A program made the position numbers and the translations under genes. 64,000 nt of DNA from the NCBI GenBank assembly GCA_947166705.1, contig CAMVFE010000007.1, positions 1 to 64,000 on the forward strand. Reading direction: 5' to 3'. Positions 17,995 through 26,526 of this stretch are shown here, one piece after another. Position 1 is the first letter of the stretch. Each line of letters opens with the position of its first letter. Below the pieces are notes generated by a model. The model saw only the letters and a program-made list of their open reading frames with translations. It had not been told where the DNA came from and did no database searches. Source of the stretch: an uncultured Clostridia bacterium. Lineage in GTDB: Bacteria; Bacillota; Clostridia; Christensenellales; Aristaeellaceae.

Positions 17995-19317
17995 TCATTG
18001 TCCTGTGCTTTCTTGAGAATATCGCAAGTCTTCAACGCGTTTGGCCTTCCCCGTGAAGCGTTGAAGTGTTCCGGGGTTAACAAGTTTTGTTTTCATCTTC
18101 ACAATAATGATTTCACTAAGACGTTTTTGCAGTTGCTCATTGATTGCATGGATTTTATTTTCCGCGTAGAGTTCTAAAGGGTCTACTAATTCGACAAATA
18201 ATGTTGCAGTATCCTGATACCCATCTCTTTCCAGTTTGAGATGATAGTGAGGGCTTAGTCCATCTATCCCATCTATAGCGCATTCTATCTGAGATGGGAA
18301 TACATTTACCCCTTTAAATACGATCATATCATCTGTACGAGCATATGGCGCTTTCATACGAACAGAAGTCCGTCCGCAAGCACAGGTTTCGTAATTCAAA
18401 GAAGTAATATCCCTCGTTCTATATCTCAACAATGGCATTGCTTCGCGGTACAAAGAAGTGAAAACGAGTTCTCCTTCTTCGCCTTCAGGTAATGTCTTTC
18501 CAGACGTAGGATTAATAATCTCTGGGTAAAACAAATCTTCGGATATATGCATTCCACAATGGGCATCGCATTCTCCTGCGACTCCTGGTCCAAAGCATTC
18601 GGTTAATCCGTAGTTATCAAATGTCGGCACACCTAGTTTCTTTTCTATGGTATTCCGCATCCCATTCGTGCATCTTTCAGCTCCTAATAATACTTTTGTG
18701 ATTTTATACTCGTCGCCAGGAATTTTTGTTTGGCTAATTAAATCCGCAAGGTATGTTGCGTACGAAGGAGTAGCCATAAGAGCAGTTACGCCTACATCGT
18801 GCAGCATAACGAGCTGTTTTTGAGTATTTCCAGTTGAAGCTGGTACAATTGTACAACCTATAAGCTCTGCGCCTTGATGAAATCCAAGGGCCCCGGTAAA
18901 CAAACCATATCCAACCGATATTTGCAGAACATCTTCTGCTTCAATACTGTTTAGACACAAAACACGAGCAGATGCCTCTGCCCATGTTTTCATATCCCTT
19001 TTCGTATAATAACCTAGAGTTGGTTTCCCGGTAGTTCCAGAAGAAGCGTGGATTCTAGCAATTTTATCCCTTGGTACAGCCAGAAACCCGTTCGGATAAT
19101 TATTTTTCAAATCATCTTTGGTAGTAAAAGGTATTCTTTCAATATCCTTGAGGTCTTTTATATCACGTCCTGAAAGAATGCCCGCTCGGGAAAGCTGCTC
19201 TGTATAAAATGGAATTTTCTCAATGCAATAATCAACCATCTGGCGTAAACGATTGAGTTGCAGCCTTCTCATCTGGTCTCGTGGCATCATTTCTATCTGA
19301 CGATTAAAAATGCTCAT
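17995..19317 (-). CDS. PaaK/CapK-type acyl-CoA ligase (440 aa)
   Basis: Adenylate-forming enzyme of the phenylacetate-CoA ligase family, full length. Motifs: the phosphate loop SSGTTGKPT (92-100), YGLTE (236-240), the adenylate-binding RYRTRD segment and C-terminal TGKAKRVEDLR. A small Cys cluster (ETCACGR) is present as in many family members. It would activate a carboxylic acid with ATP and load it on CoA. No phenylacetate degradation genes are nearby. Instead it is followed at once by an acyltransferase and the Pel-type genes, so activating an acid used to decorate the polymer is the likelier job, as proposed for CapK-like members. The substrate is unknown. Confidence 0.9.
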   Translation of the reverse strand: MSIFNRQIEMMPRDQMRRLQLNRLRQMVDYCIEKIPFYTEQLSRAGILSGRDIKDLKDIERIPFTTKDDLKNNYPNGFLAVPRDKIARIHASSGTTGKPTLGYYTKRDMKTWAEASARVLCLNSIEAEDVLQISVGYGLFTGALGFHQGAELIGCTIVPASTGNTQKQLVMLHDVGVTALMATPSYATYLADLISQTKIPGDEYKITKVLLGAERCTNGMRNTIEKKLGVPTFDNYGLTECFGPGVAGECDAHCGMHISEDLFYPEIINPTSGKTLPEGEEGELVFTSLYREAMPLLRYRTRDITSLNYETCACGRTSVRMKAPYARTDDMIVFKGVNVFPSQIECAIDGIDGLSPHYHLKLERDGYQDTATLFVELVDPLELYAENKIHAINEQLQKRLSEIIIVKMKTKLVNPGTLQRFTGKAKRVEDLRYSQESTGQ

Positions 19318-19348
19318 GCTAACACAGCCTTTCGGGGTAAAATAATAA

Positions 19349-19690
19349 TCAGATGTACTCTCTAACTAATCCCCTACTTTTATTAAACATGTATATCGTT
19401 GCCTGAATATGTTCCATTTCGGGTTCAGAAAGATTTTCAGTTCCATTAAAAACACGTTGATATTGTTCCAAATCTTCATTTCGCAAAAAGCCAGCTGCAA
19501 CATAAAGATCAATAATGGGGCAGGCAAAAACATCGGATATTTTACGCAACTCATCAAACGTGCACTGCTCAGTTCCTGACAGAATGCGTTCCAGCCTACA
19601 CTCCGGTATTGATAGAGCTTCACTTAGCTGATGATTATCAAGCCCGTTTACATCTGCTTTATCCCTTAACAGTTCATTTAATGATCGCAT
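19349..19690 (-). CDS. Small XRE-like helix-turn-helix protein (113 aa)
   Basis: Residues about 15-70 match a helix-turn-helix of the XRE/Cro type (LDNHQLSEALSIPECRLERILSG...TFDELRKISDVFACPIIDLY), and the remainder is helical. The start MRSLNELL is preferred because AAGGAG lies nine bases before it. A longer reading uses a TTG with no ribosome site. It lies 31 bases upstream of the ligase gene and could regulate the locus, but no operator was recognised. Confidence 0.7.
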   Translation of the reverse strand: MRSLNELLRDKADVNGLDNHQLSEALSIPECRLERILSGTEQCTFDELRKISDVFACPIIDLYVAAGFLRNEDLEQYQRVFNGTENLSEPEMEHIQATIYMFNKSRGLVREYI

Positions 19691-19766
19691 TGCTACTTTC
19701 TCCTTTTCTGCGTTAGTAGTCATCAATAACCCGACGAAATCGGTAAACAACCTGAACAATGCCTGT

Positions 19767-20741
19767 TTATTTGATGATTTTGATGATGCTGTAGCTATTA
19801 TTCTTTAGAAGCGTTTGGACACGTTCAATGTTCAGCGATCCTACTGGCTCTTTTTTCATTGCACTTTGAATAGAAAGAAGCACTAGATAGTCATACCAGT
19901 AATCGTCACTTTTTGAATTTAAATCGTCTTCATCCAGTGAATTTACAGCGCCAAGAAGAGAATATTCTTCTCCGCCCCAAGTAAAATACGCATAACTCGT
20001 AGTATTACCGCCGAATCCATTCTGAGCCCCATAATGCATCACACAAGAAGGCTCTGTTTCAACATACACCGGATTATCATCAGTGCTTGCTTCAGTATCT
20101 TTTACTGTATCAGGATAGAAAGTAATTTCATATATTGACAGAGAATCAGGGTTCTTTAACACTTTTTTGATGGCTTTAATACAGGAGAAAGCGCGAGATT
20201 CATATGATAATTCTTCACGAAGCTTGATAACGTCCTCGGTCTGTTCGATACTATCGAGCATAGCATCAGCTTCTTCGTACTTCCCTTGAATCATATATGC
20301 TTCAGCTTGCTTTGATGCTAATTCTGCTTTCAGTTCCGGAGAAACACTTCCTTCAGGGACCGTGCTAATCTTTCTTTCTGCGCCAGAATAATCCCCAGAC
20401 TTTATACACTCCTCAATTTCAGCGACTGTAATCTGAACAAGCAGATCGTTCTTTTTTTCCGAATTGCCAAGCTGAGACAGAATAACTTCAGCCTCACTAA
20501 ACTTTCCTCTAGCGATTAACGTTTCAGCTTGAGAAAGTTTTTGCTGTGGTTGGATAACAAATAAATAGCACGCAGCAGTACATGCAGCTAAAAGAACAGC
20601 GATAAGAATAATGAGCCCTGTTTTTGACTTCTTTTTTTGTGCTTGTGCAGGTTGCCCGTTGATTGAGTAACCACAGTGTGGACACTGCTGAACCGTATTG
20701 CTGACTTCGTGTCCGCATTCAGGACAATTGATGAGTGCCAT
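19767..20741 (-). CDS. Zinc-ribbon membrane protein with TPR-like region
   Basis: 324-aa product starting with a four-cysteine zinc ribbon (CPECGHEVSNTVQQCPHCG), then a lysine-rich stop-transfer stretch, one membrane helix (about residues 44-64), and an extracytoplasmic helical region with TPR-like spacing (about 70-180) and a beta-rich C terminus. The start MALINCPEC is chosen for its AGAGGGGG site. Such proteins are common in Clostridia and their function is unknown. It is 76 bases upstream of the small XRE-like gene. Confidence 0.75.
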   Translation of the reverse strand: MALINCPECGHEVSNTVQQCPHCGYSINGQPAQAQKKKSKTGLIILIAVLLAACTAACYLFVIQPQQKLSQAETLIARGKFSEAEVILSQLGNSEKKNDLLVQITVAEIEECIKSGDYSGAERKISTVPEGSVSPELKAELASKQAEAYMIQGKYEEADAMLDSIEQTEDVIKLREELSYESRAFSCIKAIKKVLKNPDSLSIYEITFYPDTVKDTEASTDDNPVYVETEPSCVMHYGAQNGFGGNTTSYAYFTWGGEEYSLLGAVNSLDEDDLNSKSDDYWYDYLVLLSIQSAMKKEPVGSLNIERVQTLLKNNSYSIIKIIK

Positions 20742-20940
20742 AGTGTATCCCCCTCTTTGAGCATTACTTTGCTTGGGTTGATTATCAAAAGGTGTACCTT
20801 TTGAAACCATGTCCTCCGTAGGGTCCTACGTCCCATAAGAATATGTAAAACCAGTGTTGCCTGCATGCATCTCTGTTTATAATTACATCCTTCTTTTTCG
20901 AGTTGCTCGGTTTTTCTCCAAAGACTCCTGCGATTAGTCT

Positions 20941-23406
20941 TCAGAGTGTCTTTTTTGATGGATATTTATCGGTGAAATACTTGTTGCCGTCCATGAGTTC
21001 ATAAAGATCGATGTAAGTATCAATTCTGATTTTGGCATTGTCAACAAGCTTTTTTTTGTTGGAGTCTTTTACTGTTAAATTAAACCTGAAGTTATCAATC
21101 ACGTCAGACTGATACTCGTCAATAAGAACACTTGAAGGGATCAGCCATTTGAAGAAAATGTTTGTATAATACTTTGCTCCTGCTGGTATCGTAACGCTAG
21201 AACTGTTTATGACTTTCATCACATACCCGTTGACTTTTATATTTCCAAGATCAAAATTCAAAGCCTGATCAGACTTATTAATAATCAATATTGCAGGATG
21301 GAAGTACATGTCTGAATCATGAGTATCTTTCAGTCCGATCCAATAAAGTGAGATGTAACTATCATCGTACAACACCTGCAGTTTGCCTGGATCCAAAGCT
21401 TCGCCGGTAAATCCATTGGGATATTTCTTTGCAAATTCCGAATCACCTTTCATAATGTCACAAACAGATAATTCAGTATTAATAATGAATGATCTGTCTT
21501 TAAAAAACGTTTTTTGATCACTTTTTAGAGTAAACACCAATTCAATCTTTGTTATTTTGTCAAAACCATAGCCATCCAAAATATCATCACTTGAAACAAG
21601 CCATGTAAAGAGTGTAGACATAAGCACTCTTGATTCTTCGTCAATAATGATTTCTGAAGCGTTTTTTATCGGGACGCAGCAATCATTAAAGAGAACCTGA
21701 TTTATGTCTAACTTAACGGTATCAGAACTGTCGTTGGAGATGTCAATTCTGAAATTGAAATCCATTCCGGATGATTGTGTATCACTCAGGCCTCCGAATT
21801 TGATTGCTATATTGTGCTCCTGATATAATGTGATTGGCTTATCATCAGGATACCATTTAAAAGAATCCAATGCAGAATCTGCCTCTGGGGCAGGGGTTGC
21901 CGTCGGAGCCGAATGTCTTATTTCAAATACTTTTTCTTCTGTTGCTAACCCACGATTTTCCTCATCATAATAGAAAAGCTCATTGCTGCTGGCAGAGTAA
22001 TAATCCTTTGGATTCACTGTAACATTGTAGTCTTTTCCTTTTCGCTCCATCTGAAGCGTTAATGTGCGATCCTCCTTGAACAGTTCATTACGAAATACAT
22101 CTTCAAGATACGGCTCATCCATATAGGTTATGCTATCTATACCCCAGAGCAAATCCCCTGATTCGATTTTGTAAAGTTTGGCCCAGCTTTCATTAACTTC
22201 GGTTATCCATAATCCCGGATGATGGAAACCATATGCTTTTGCGTAGTTCGTATTAAGATAGTATCCTTCTATGCCTCTGAAAAAATTTATTGTGTTGAGT
22301 TCAGAAATAATGGAAGAAACACTATTGTCGTATTTGGGAGTGCGATAATTATTATAAGCAGATGAAGCGTTGATATATCCCTTTGTTTTCGAAGAGAACC
22401 ACGCCCACTGGCTTTCAGGAATGCTGACAGGATCAGCATCGGTAAAATCCGTCACCGTTGCCGGCTGATAACCAATTACAGCAACCTCAATGCGGGAGAA
22501 TTTTTGCGATCGTAGCGTTTCGTTCAAATACAATGTAACAATGCCTTTTACGGAGTTACCGTTTTTCAAAGCTCCTGTAGGATAGCCGGTATCAAATACC
22601 TGCGCCTTATATAAAAAATCATGCCACTTCGACGGACTTTTATCGGAAGGCATAAGTAATCTGCCAGTATCATCATAGAGGCATACAGAGAAATAAATAT
22701 GTTTTAATCCGTTGCCAGTCTGATTTGTTACATTCACCGAAATATATCTCCGACTCTGTTTTACATCATTGATTATAATCTTTCTGGCATTCGGAATGGC
22801 GTTTGATCCGACTGTAATATCAAAAGTTTGCGTTGCTTTCATGTCATTTTTATCTTTGACAGTAATACGGGTTTTCCCTGGTTTCAACGCACTGACTTTC
22901 AAAGTCAAATCTGTCCCTTTTAGCAATGGCGTTACAACAATAATATCTTTAACGGATGACATGATTGTAACATCGCTGTAATTCTTCCCAAAAAAGGACA
23001 AATGAATTTCCAGATCTTTTAGTGAATTAATACTATATGCTTTTTGAGTCCCCCCTGTCAGACTGGGAACATAGACAGTAAATTTGGTTTTGGCCTTTCC
23101 TCCGTCTTTAGATGATATCTCAATTGTCGCATGACCGCCGCCAACTGCTTTGATGCTATAGCCATCTACTCTTACAACAGAACTGTCACTGGACCTTAAT
23201 GTATATTCCCGATTAGTGGCGTCAGATGGAGAAATTGTTACTTCAGGCATAAATGATTGTCCAACATTTATCGTAACATTATTTTGAGATACTTTGATAC
23301 CTTTAACGAATTTCTGATTATCCGCACCATAAGCAACCGCCTGGATAAGCACCACCATGATCAGAATGCCTATTGTCAAGAGATGCCGTCTTATCTTGTT
23401 CATCAT
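20941..23406 (-). CDS. Secreted Ig-like (Big_2) protein with PDZ-like domain (821 aa)
   Basis: Signal peptide (about residues 5-27, cut after AVAYGA). Residues 33-113 form a Big_2 bacterial Ig domain (VKGIKVSQNNVTINVGQS...SPSDATNREYT), with a second Ig-like region at about 125-200. Residues about 380-465 resemble a PDZ domain (GLWITEVNESWAKLYKIESGDLLWGIDSI). A short linker with APTATPAPEA (about 507-517) precedes two related beta-rich repeats (about 520-690 and 690-815). No catalytic motif or LPxTG anchor is visible. It is probably a surface or secreted binding protein. It precedes the polysaccharide genes on the same strand with a 199-base gap, so it may be a separate transcript. Confidence 0.78.
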   Translation of the reverse strand: MMNKIRRHLLTIGILIMVVLIQAVAYGADNQKFVKGIKVSQNNVTINVGQSFMPEVTISPSDATNREYTLRSSDSSVVRVDGYSIKAVGGGHATIEISSKDGGKAKTKFTVYVPSLTGGTQKAYSINSLKDLEIHLSFFGKNYSDVTIMSSVKDIIVVTPLLKGTDLTLKVSALKPGKTRITVKDKNDMKATQTFDITVGSNAIPNARKIIINDVKQSRRYISVNVTNQTGNGLKHIYFSVCLYDDTGRLLMPSDKSPSKWHDFLYKAQVFDTGYPTGALKNGNSVKGIVTLYLNETLRSQKFSRIEVAVIGYQPATVTDFTDADPVSIPESQWAWFSSKTKGYINASSAYNNYRTPKYDNSVSSIISELNTINFFRGIEGYYLNTNYAKAYGFHHPGLWITEVNESWAKLYKIESGDLLWGIDSITYMDEPYLEDVFRNELFKEDRTLTLQMERKGKDYNVTVNPKDYYSASSNELFYYDEENRGLATEEKVFEIRHSAPTATPAPEADSALDSFKWYPDDKPITLYQEHNIAIKFGGLSDTQSSGMDFNFRIDISNDSSDTVKLDINQVLFNDCCVPIKNASEIIIDEESRVLMSTLFTWLVSSDDILDGYGFDKITKIELVFTLKSDQKTFFKDRSFIINTELSVCDIMKGDSEFAKKYPNGFTGEALDPGKLQVLYDDSYISLYWIGLKDTHDSDMYFHPAILIINKSDQALNFDLGNIKVNGYVMKVINSSSVTIPAGAKYYTNIFFKWLIPSSVLIDEYQSDVIDNFRFNLTVKDSNKKKLVDNAKIRIDTYIDLYELMDGNKYFTDKYPSKKTL

Positions 23407-23538
23407 CTTTTTTCTCTTCCTTCTAAAACTTTGAGGTACTGGTTTTTGTAAGGTTTATATTCACGGAAAAACAATATGCTTTGATCTCATCTCCCTTCAT
23501 TCTGGTGTCTGAGCAAGTAAGTGTATTAAACCTCTCTT

Positions 23539-24054
23539 TCATGTTTGATTTGTCGCGTTCTGCTGCTCTGTTATTTCATTGCTTGAGGAATTATCTGGTT
23601 CGTTATCAGAAGAATCCGGTTTTTCCGGAATGATTTCGTTTTTCAAGGGCTGAATTACATTTTCCGTCTGAGTTTGTATACCATTGTTAATCGATTTTTC
23701 TATCCCGGCCTGCAAAGCATGAATGTTTTCATTTGAAGCGGAAAGTTTTTTCTCCAGGGCAGACAGAGCTTTTCGAATCATTTCGGTCTGGTCTGGTTCC
23801 AGTAAAGAAAGAGAAACGATCCCTAATAATGCGGCCGTGGCAAAGTAAACAGCTTTAGCGGTCAGCGCTCCGGAAATCTCGCCGCCGCGCAGGGAAGCCT
23901 CGATTATAAAGTTATAGGCGTCGCCGCCGACGTATTCCGTCATCTTCCCGGTGCCGTAGGATTTGATGTATTTATCCGGTGCGGCGGTTGTAAAGCCAAG
24001 GATCATAAACACGACGGCGAGAACCAGACCTGAAATACCTGCTGCTTTTTTCAT
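23539..24054 (-). CDS. Small membrane protein with mixed base composition (171 aa)
   Basis: Two hydrophobic segments (about residues 6-24 and 60-82), with GGDAYNFIIEASLRGGEISG between them, followed by a hydrophilic, coiled-coil-like tail rich in Glu, Asn, Gln and Ser that ends NEITEQQNATNQT. The start MKKAAGISG has GGGAGGGG upstream; longer readings extend into non-coding sequence. The 5' part (membrane half) uses GC-rich codons like the region to the right, whereas the tail uses AT-rich codons like the region to the left. Function unknown. Confidence 0.7.
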   Translation of the reverse strand: MKKAAGISGLVLAVVFMILGFTTAAPDKYIKSYGTGKMTEYVGGDAYNFIIEASLRGGEISGALTAKAVYFATAALLGIVSLSLLEPDQTEMIRKALSALEKKLSASNENIHALQAGIEKSINNGIQTQTENVIQPLKNEIIPEKPDSSDNEPDNSSSNEITEQQNATNQT

Positions 24055-24176
24055 AAGCCGCTGCCCCTCCCTTTTCCGGCTGATGCAATGAAAATAACCT
24101 GACAATGGGAACGTATGTAAGGAATCCGACAGGAACTGATAAGAAAAGATATATCTGTTTGCCTGCATGTTATAAA

Positions 24177-24231
24177 CCGCGGCAGAAAAAGTCACGACAC
24201 GAAACGTGTCATTTGTGAGTCACTGCCGTGG
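24177..24231. repeat. Nested inverted repeat in a divergent intergenic region
   Basis: Three nested arm pairs are visible: GACACG-AAA-CGTGTC (24196-24210, perfect), GTCAC/GTGA just outside, and CCGCGGCAG/CTGCCGTGG (24177-24185 and 24223-24231, one mismatch). It lies between the divergent genes at 24054 and 24368, at the composition boundary. An operator for the XRE regulator is one reading; a recombination relic is another. Confidence 0.5.
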
Positions 24232-24303
24232 CGGGTGTCTCAAAAAGCAGGAAAAGGCGACACAAAGGCTGCGAACACAAGGAAAATGCACGATCCAGTC
24301 AGC

Positions 24304-24332
24304 TTGAAAAAAAGAGAAAAATGTTGTAAAGT
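24304..24332 (+). promoter_or_regulatory. Possible sigma-A promoter for the XRE membrane regulator
   Basis: TTGAAA (24304-24309), a 17-base spacer and TAAAGT (24327-24332). The start codon is 36 bases further on. The -35 is good; the -10 is weak. Confidence 0.4.
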
Positions 24333-24367
24333 TTCTGTTATCCGATACGAAAGGAATAGGGACAGAC

Positions 24368-25291
24368 GTGGAAAGCTTGGGAGAACAGATCCGGAAGGCC
24401 CGGAGAGAAAAACGAATTACGCAGGACGAGCTGGCGGCGCAGATCAATGTGTCGCGCTCGGCGGTAGCGAACTGGGAGCAGGACCGCCGCATGCCGGACT
24501 GGGAGATGGTTCAGCGGCTGTCCGAAATCCTGGGTACGGAGTTCAGGAACGCCTCCGAAACAGGGACGGCGGAAACAGCCGATTCGGAAGAGGGCAGCCT
24601 CAGCGGAAAAGACGCGCTTTCAGGAACCGGCGCGGAGCCGGAAACGGAGGCTTCCGGGGCGGAGAATGCTGACTCAGGCATCGGCTCGGCGGACGGGACT
24701 CCCTATACCGCCGCGGAGCCCGGGACGGAAAAGGCCGAAGAAGGCGCTTCCGCAAAGGCGGGCCGCAGGAAATGGCGCTGGGCCGCGCTGGCCGGCGGAC
24801 TCGCGGCGGTGGCGCTGCTGGTCTGGTTCGTGCTGGTTCCGGCGCTGAAGCCGAAGGAGCTGCCGCTGACCTTTATGGCGAAGGACGGGACCGTCTATAC
24901 CCGGGAGGAGTTCGCGGAGGCTGAGCAGAACCAGGAGGGGAAGGCTTATCTGACGGTGACGCCGAAGCTGAGCATCATGACCGGGGAGTCCACGGATTAT
25001 TATATTTACGACTTTGATTATTTTGAGAAGAACGGAATCGCCCTGAAGGTGGACAGCGTGGAGGCTGTTTATTTCTCGAAGAAGGGCGAGAACATCAGCA
25101 TGCGGGTGACGGCGGAGGACATTCAGGCGAACGGACTCCCGGTGGACATTCCGGCTTACGGAAAGTGGACGTATCAGGGCGGCCTGCCGGTTCAGAAAAC
25201 CCTGTACGGAGTCGGCGAGAAGCTGTACTGCACGGACGAAAACGGCAGCAAGCTCGTATTCCACGGCTATCTTCCCTTCCCGGAAACCTGA
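24368..25291 (+). CDS. XRE-family regulator with membrane anchor (307 aa)
   Basis: Starts at GTG. Residues 1-60 are a typical XRE helix-turn-helix (LGEQIRKARREKRITQDELA... VSRSAVANWEQDRRMPDWEMVQRLSEIL). A long acidic Glu/Ala/Gly linker (about 65-135) leads to a basic patch, one membrane helix (about 138-158) and an extracytoplasmic beta-rich domain of about 140 residues. This layout suits a DNA-binding protein held at the membrane that senses an outside signal. It is monocistronic, closed by the terminator at 25349, and divergent from the AT-rich locus. Target genes are unknown. Confidence 0.85.
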   Translation: MESLGEQIRKARREKRITQDELAAQINVSRSAVANWEQDRRMPDWEMVQRLSEILGTEFRNASETGTAETADSEEGSLSGKDALSGTGAEPETEASGAENADSGIGSADGTPYTAAEPGTEKAEEGASAKAGRRKWRWAALAGGLAAVALLVWFVLVPALKPKELPLTFMAKDGTVYTREEFAEAEQNQEGKAYLTVTPKLSIMTGESTDYYIYDFDYFEKNGIALKVDSVEAVYFSKKGENISMRVTAEDIQANGLPVDIPAYGKWTYQGGLPVQKTLYGVGEKLYCTDENGSKLVFHGYLPFPET

Positions 25292-25348
25292 GGCGCGGGG
25301 AAGGCTCCGGAAGGATGCCGGAGGGAAGCGTAAAAGGAAGGCATCATT

Positions 25349-25376
25349 GCCCGGTTCGGAAGAACCGGGCTTTTAT
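25349..25376 (+). terminator. Intrinsic terminator after the XRE gene
   Basis: Perfect nine-base stem GCCCGGTTC/GAACCGGGC with a four-base loop followed by TTTTAT, 58 bases after the stop codon. The next 170 bases up to the promoter at 25550 hold nothing I can recognise. Confidence 0.8.
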
Positions 25377-25549
25377 ATGGAAGAAAAGGGTGCGCCGCGG
25401 GCGGTGGGAACGGGCGGAAGAAAGACGCCGGGCCGGCGGGCCGGCAGGGCGCAGCGGGAGGCCGGAAAGATGCCGGGGCGCACAAAAGAGAAAGCCGTGA
25501 GAAGGGCGTCAGGACGGACGGACCGCCGCGCCGCGGGCGGCGGGAAGGC

Positions 25550-25578
25550 TTGAAATAGCAGGTGGATTATTGTATAGT
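25550..25578 (+). promoter_or_regulatory. Sigma-A promoter for the glycosidase operon
   Basis: TTGAAA (25550-25555), spacer of 17, TATAGT (25573-25578), in otherwise very GC-rich sequence. It lies 51 bases before the first start codon of the operon. Confidence 0.7.
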
Positions 25579-25628
25579 TTGTGGACAGGCTTCCCAGAAG
25601 GCCTGGAACAAGAAGGAGCGGATGTCGG

Positions 25629-26489
25629 ATGAAGAAGCGCGCGATGCGGGCGCTGATGATCCTGATGGCGGTTCTGACCGCCGCTGCGGCCGCGGAATCC
25701 CTGCCGCCGGAAGGGCCCGCGCCCTATCCCCCGGTTTCCTCCGCGGTGTCGGAGGACGGGCTGGGGTATGACGACGGCTCGGTTTCGGTCCGCATTGTTC
25801 CGGGGACGGCGATGGATACGAAGATTTATTACGTCTACGTGAAAATATCGGATCCGAGCCAGCTGCGCACCGCCACCGCCGGAGCGCCCCGCAGCCTCGT
25901 GCAGACGAAGGCGGACGCGATGGCCCGGCGCAGCAACGCCGTACTGGCCGTGAACGGGGATTTTTACTGCGGACACAACAGCGGCATCGTGTACCGGCAG
26001 GGGCAGATGGTGCGGAACGTGCCGGCCTACACGCGGGACGGGCTGATTATCGACGAGAACGGGGACCTGCACATCCTGCCCGGCATCGGCGCGAAGGACC
26101 TGGAGGCCTTCCAGTCGGAGCATGAGGTGCGGGAGGCCTTCTGTTTCGGCCCGGGGCTGATCATCGACGGGAAGCGAGCGGAGTTTGATTACAAGGCGAA
26201 GACCAGCTGCGGCTACCCGACCCGGGCGCAGCGGATGATCTTCTGCCAGACGGGGCCGCTGGAATACCTCTTCCTGGCGACGGAGGGCCCGGAGCAGGAT
26301 CAGCCTGGGCTGACGGTTCCGGAATGCGTGGACCTGCTGGAGGCGCTGGGCACGGTCCGGCAGGCGTACAACCTGGACGGCGGCAACTCCACCTGCATCG
26401 TGCTGGCGGGAGAGAAGGTCAACGCCCGGGAATTCAAGACCCGGGACATCGGGGATATCATCTATTTCGCGACGCTGGTGAAACCCTGA
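25629..26489 (+). CDS. Phosphodiester glycosidase-family protein (286 aa)
   Basis: Secreted member of the phosphodiester glycosidase family (DUF2233; related to the mammalian NAGPA uncovering enzyme). Signal peptide at residues about 1-20 (MKKRAMRALMILMAVLTAAAAA). Family motifs: AVNGDFYC, a GPGLIIDGK segment and the hallmark YNLDGGNST near the C terminus. The family removes GlcNAc-type sugars from phosphodiester links, for example in wall polymers. The start at 25629 is chosen for AAGGAGCGG and the signal peptide. First gene of a three-gene unit driven by the promoter at 25550. Confidence 0.88.
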   Translation: MKKRAMRALMILMAVLTAAAAAESLPPEGPAPYPPVSSAVSEDGLGYDDGSVSVRIVPGTAMDTKIYYVYVKISDPSQLRTATAGAPRSLVQTKADAMARRSNAVLAVNGDFYCGHNSGIVYRQGQMVRNVPAYTRDGLIIDENGDLHILPGIGAKDLEAFQSEHEVREAFCFGPGLIIDGKRAEFDYKAKTSCGYPTRAQRMIFCQTGPLEYLFLATEGPEQDQPGLTVPECVDLLEALGTVRQAYNLDGGNSTCIVLAGEKVNAREFKTRDIGDIIYFATLVKP

Positions 26490-26526
26490 CCGGCGGACGC
26501 GCGTGAGAAAAGAGGCCTGATTCGGA

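Noticed and set aside
23407-23538. Possible cyclic-di-GMP (GEMM) riboswitch upstream of the Ig protein or the Pel genes
   Set aside because: I looked for the conserved GEMM sequence elements on both strands of the gaps in the AT-rich block and saw none.
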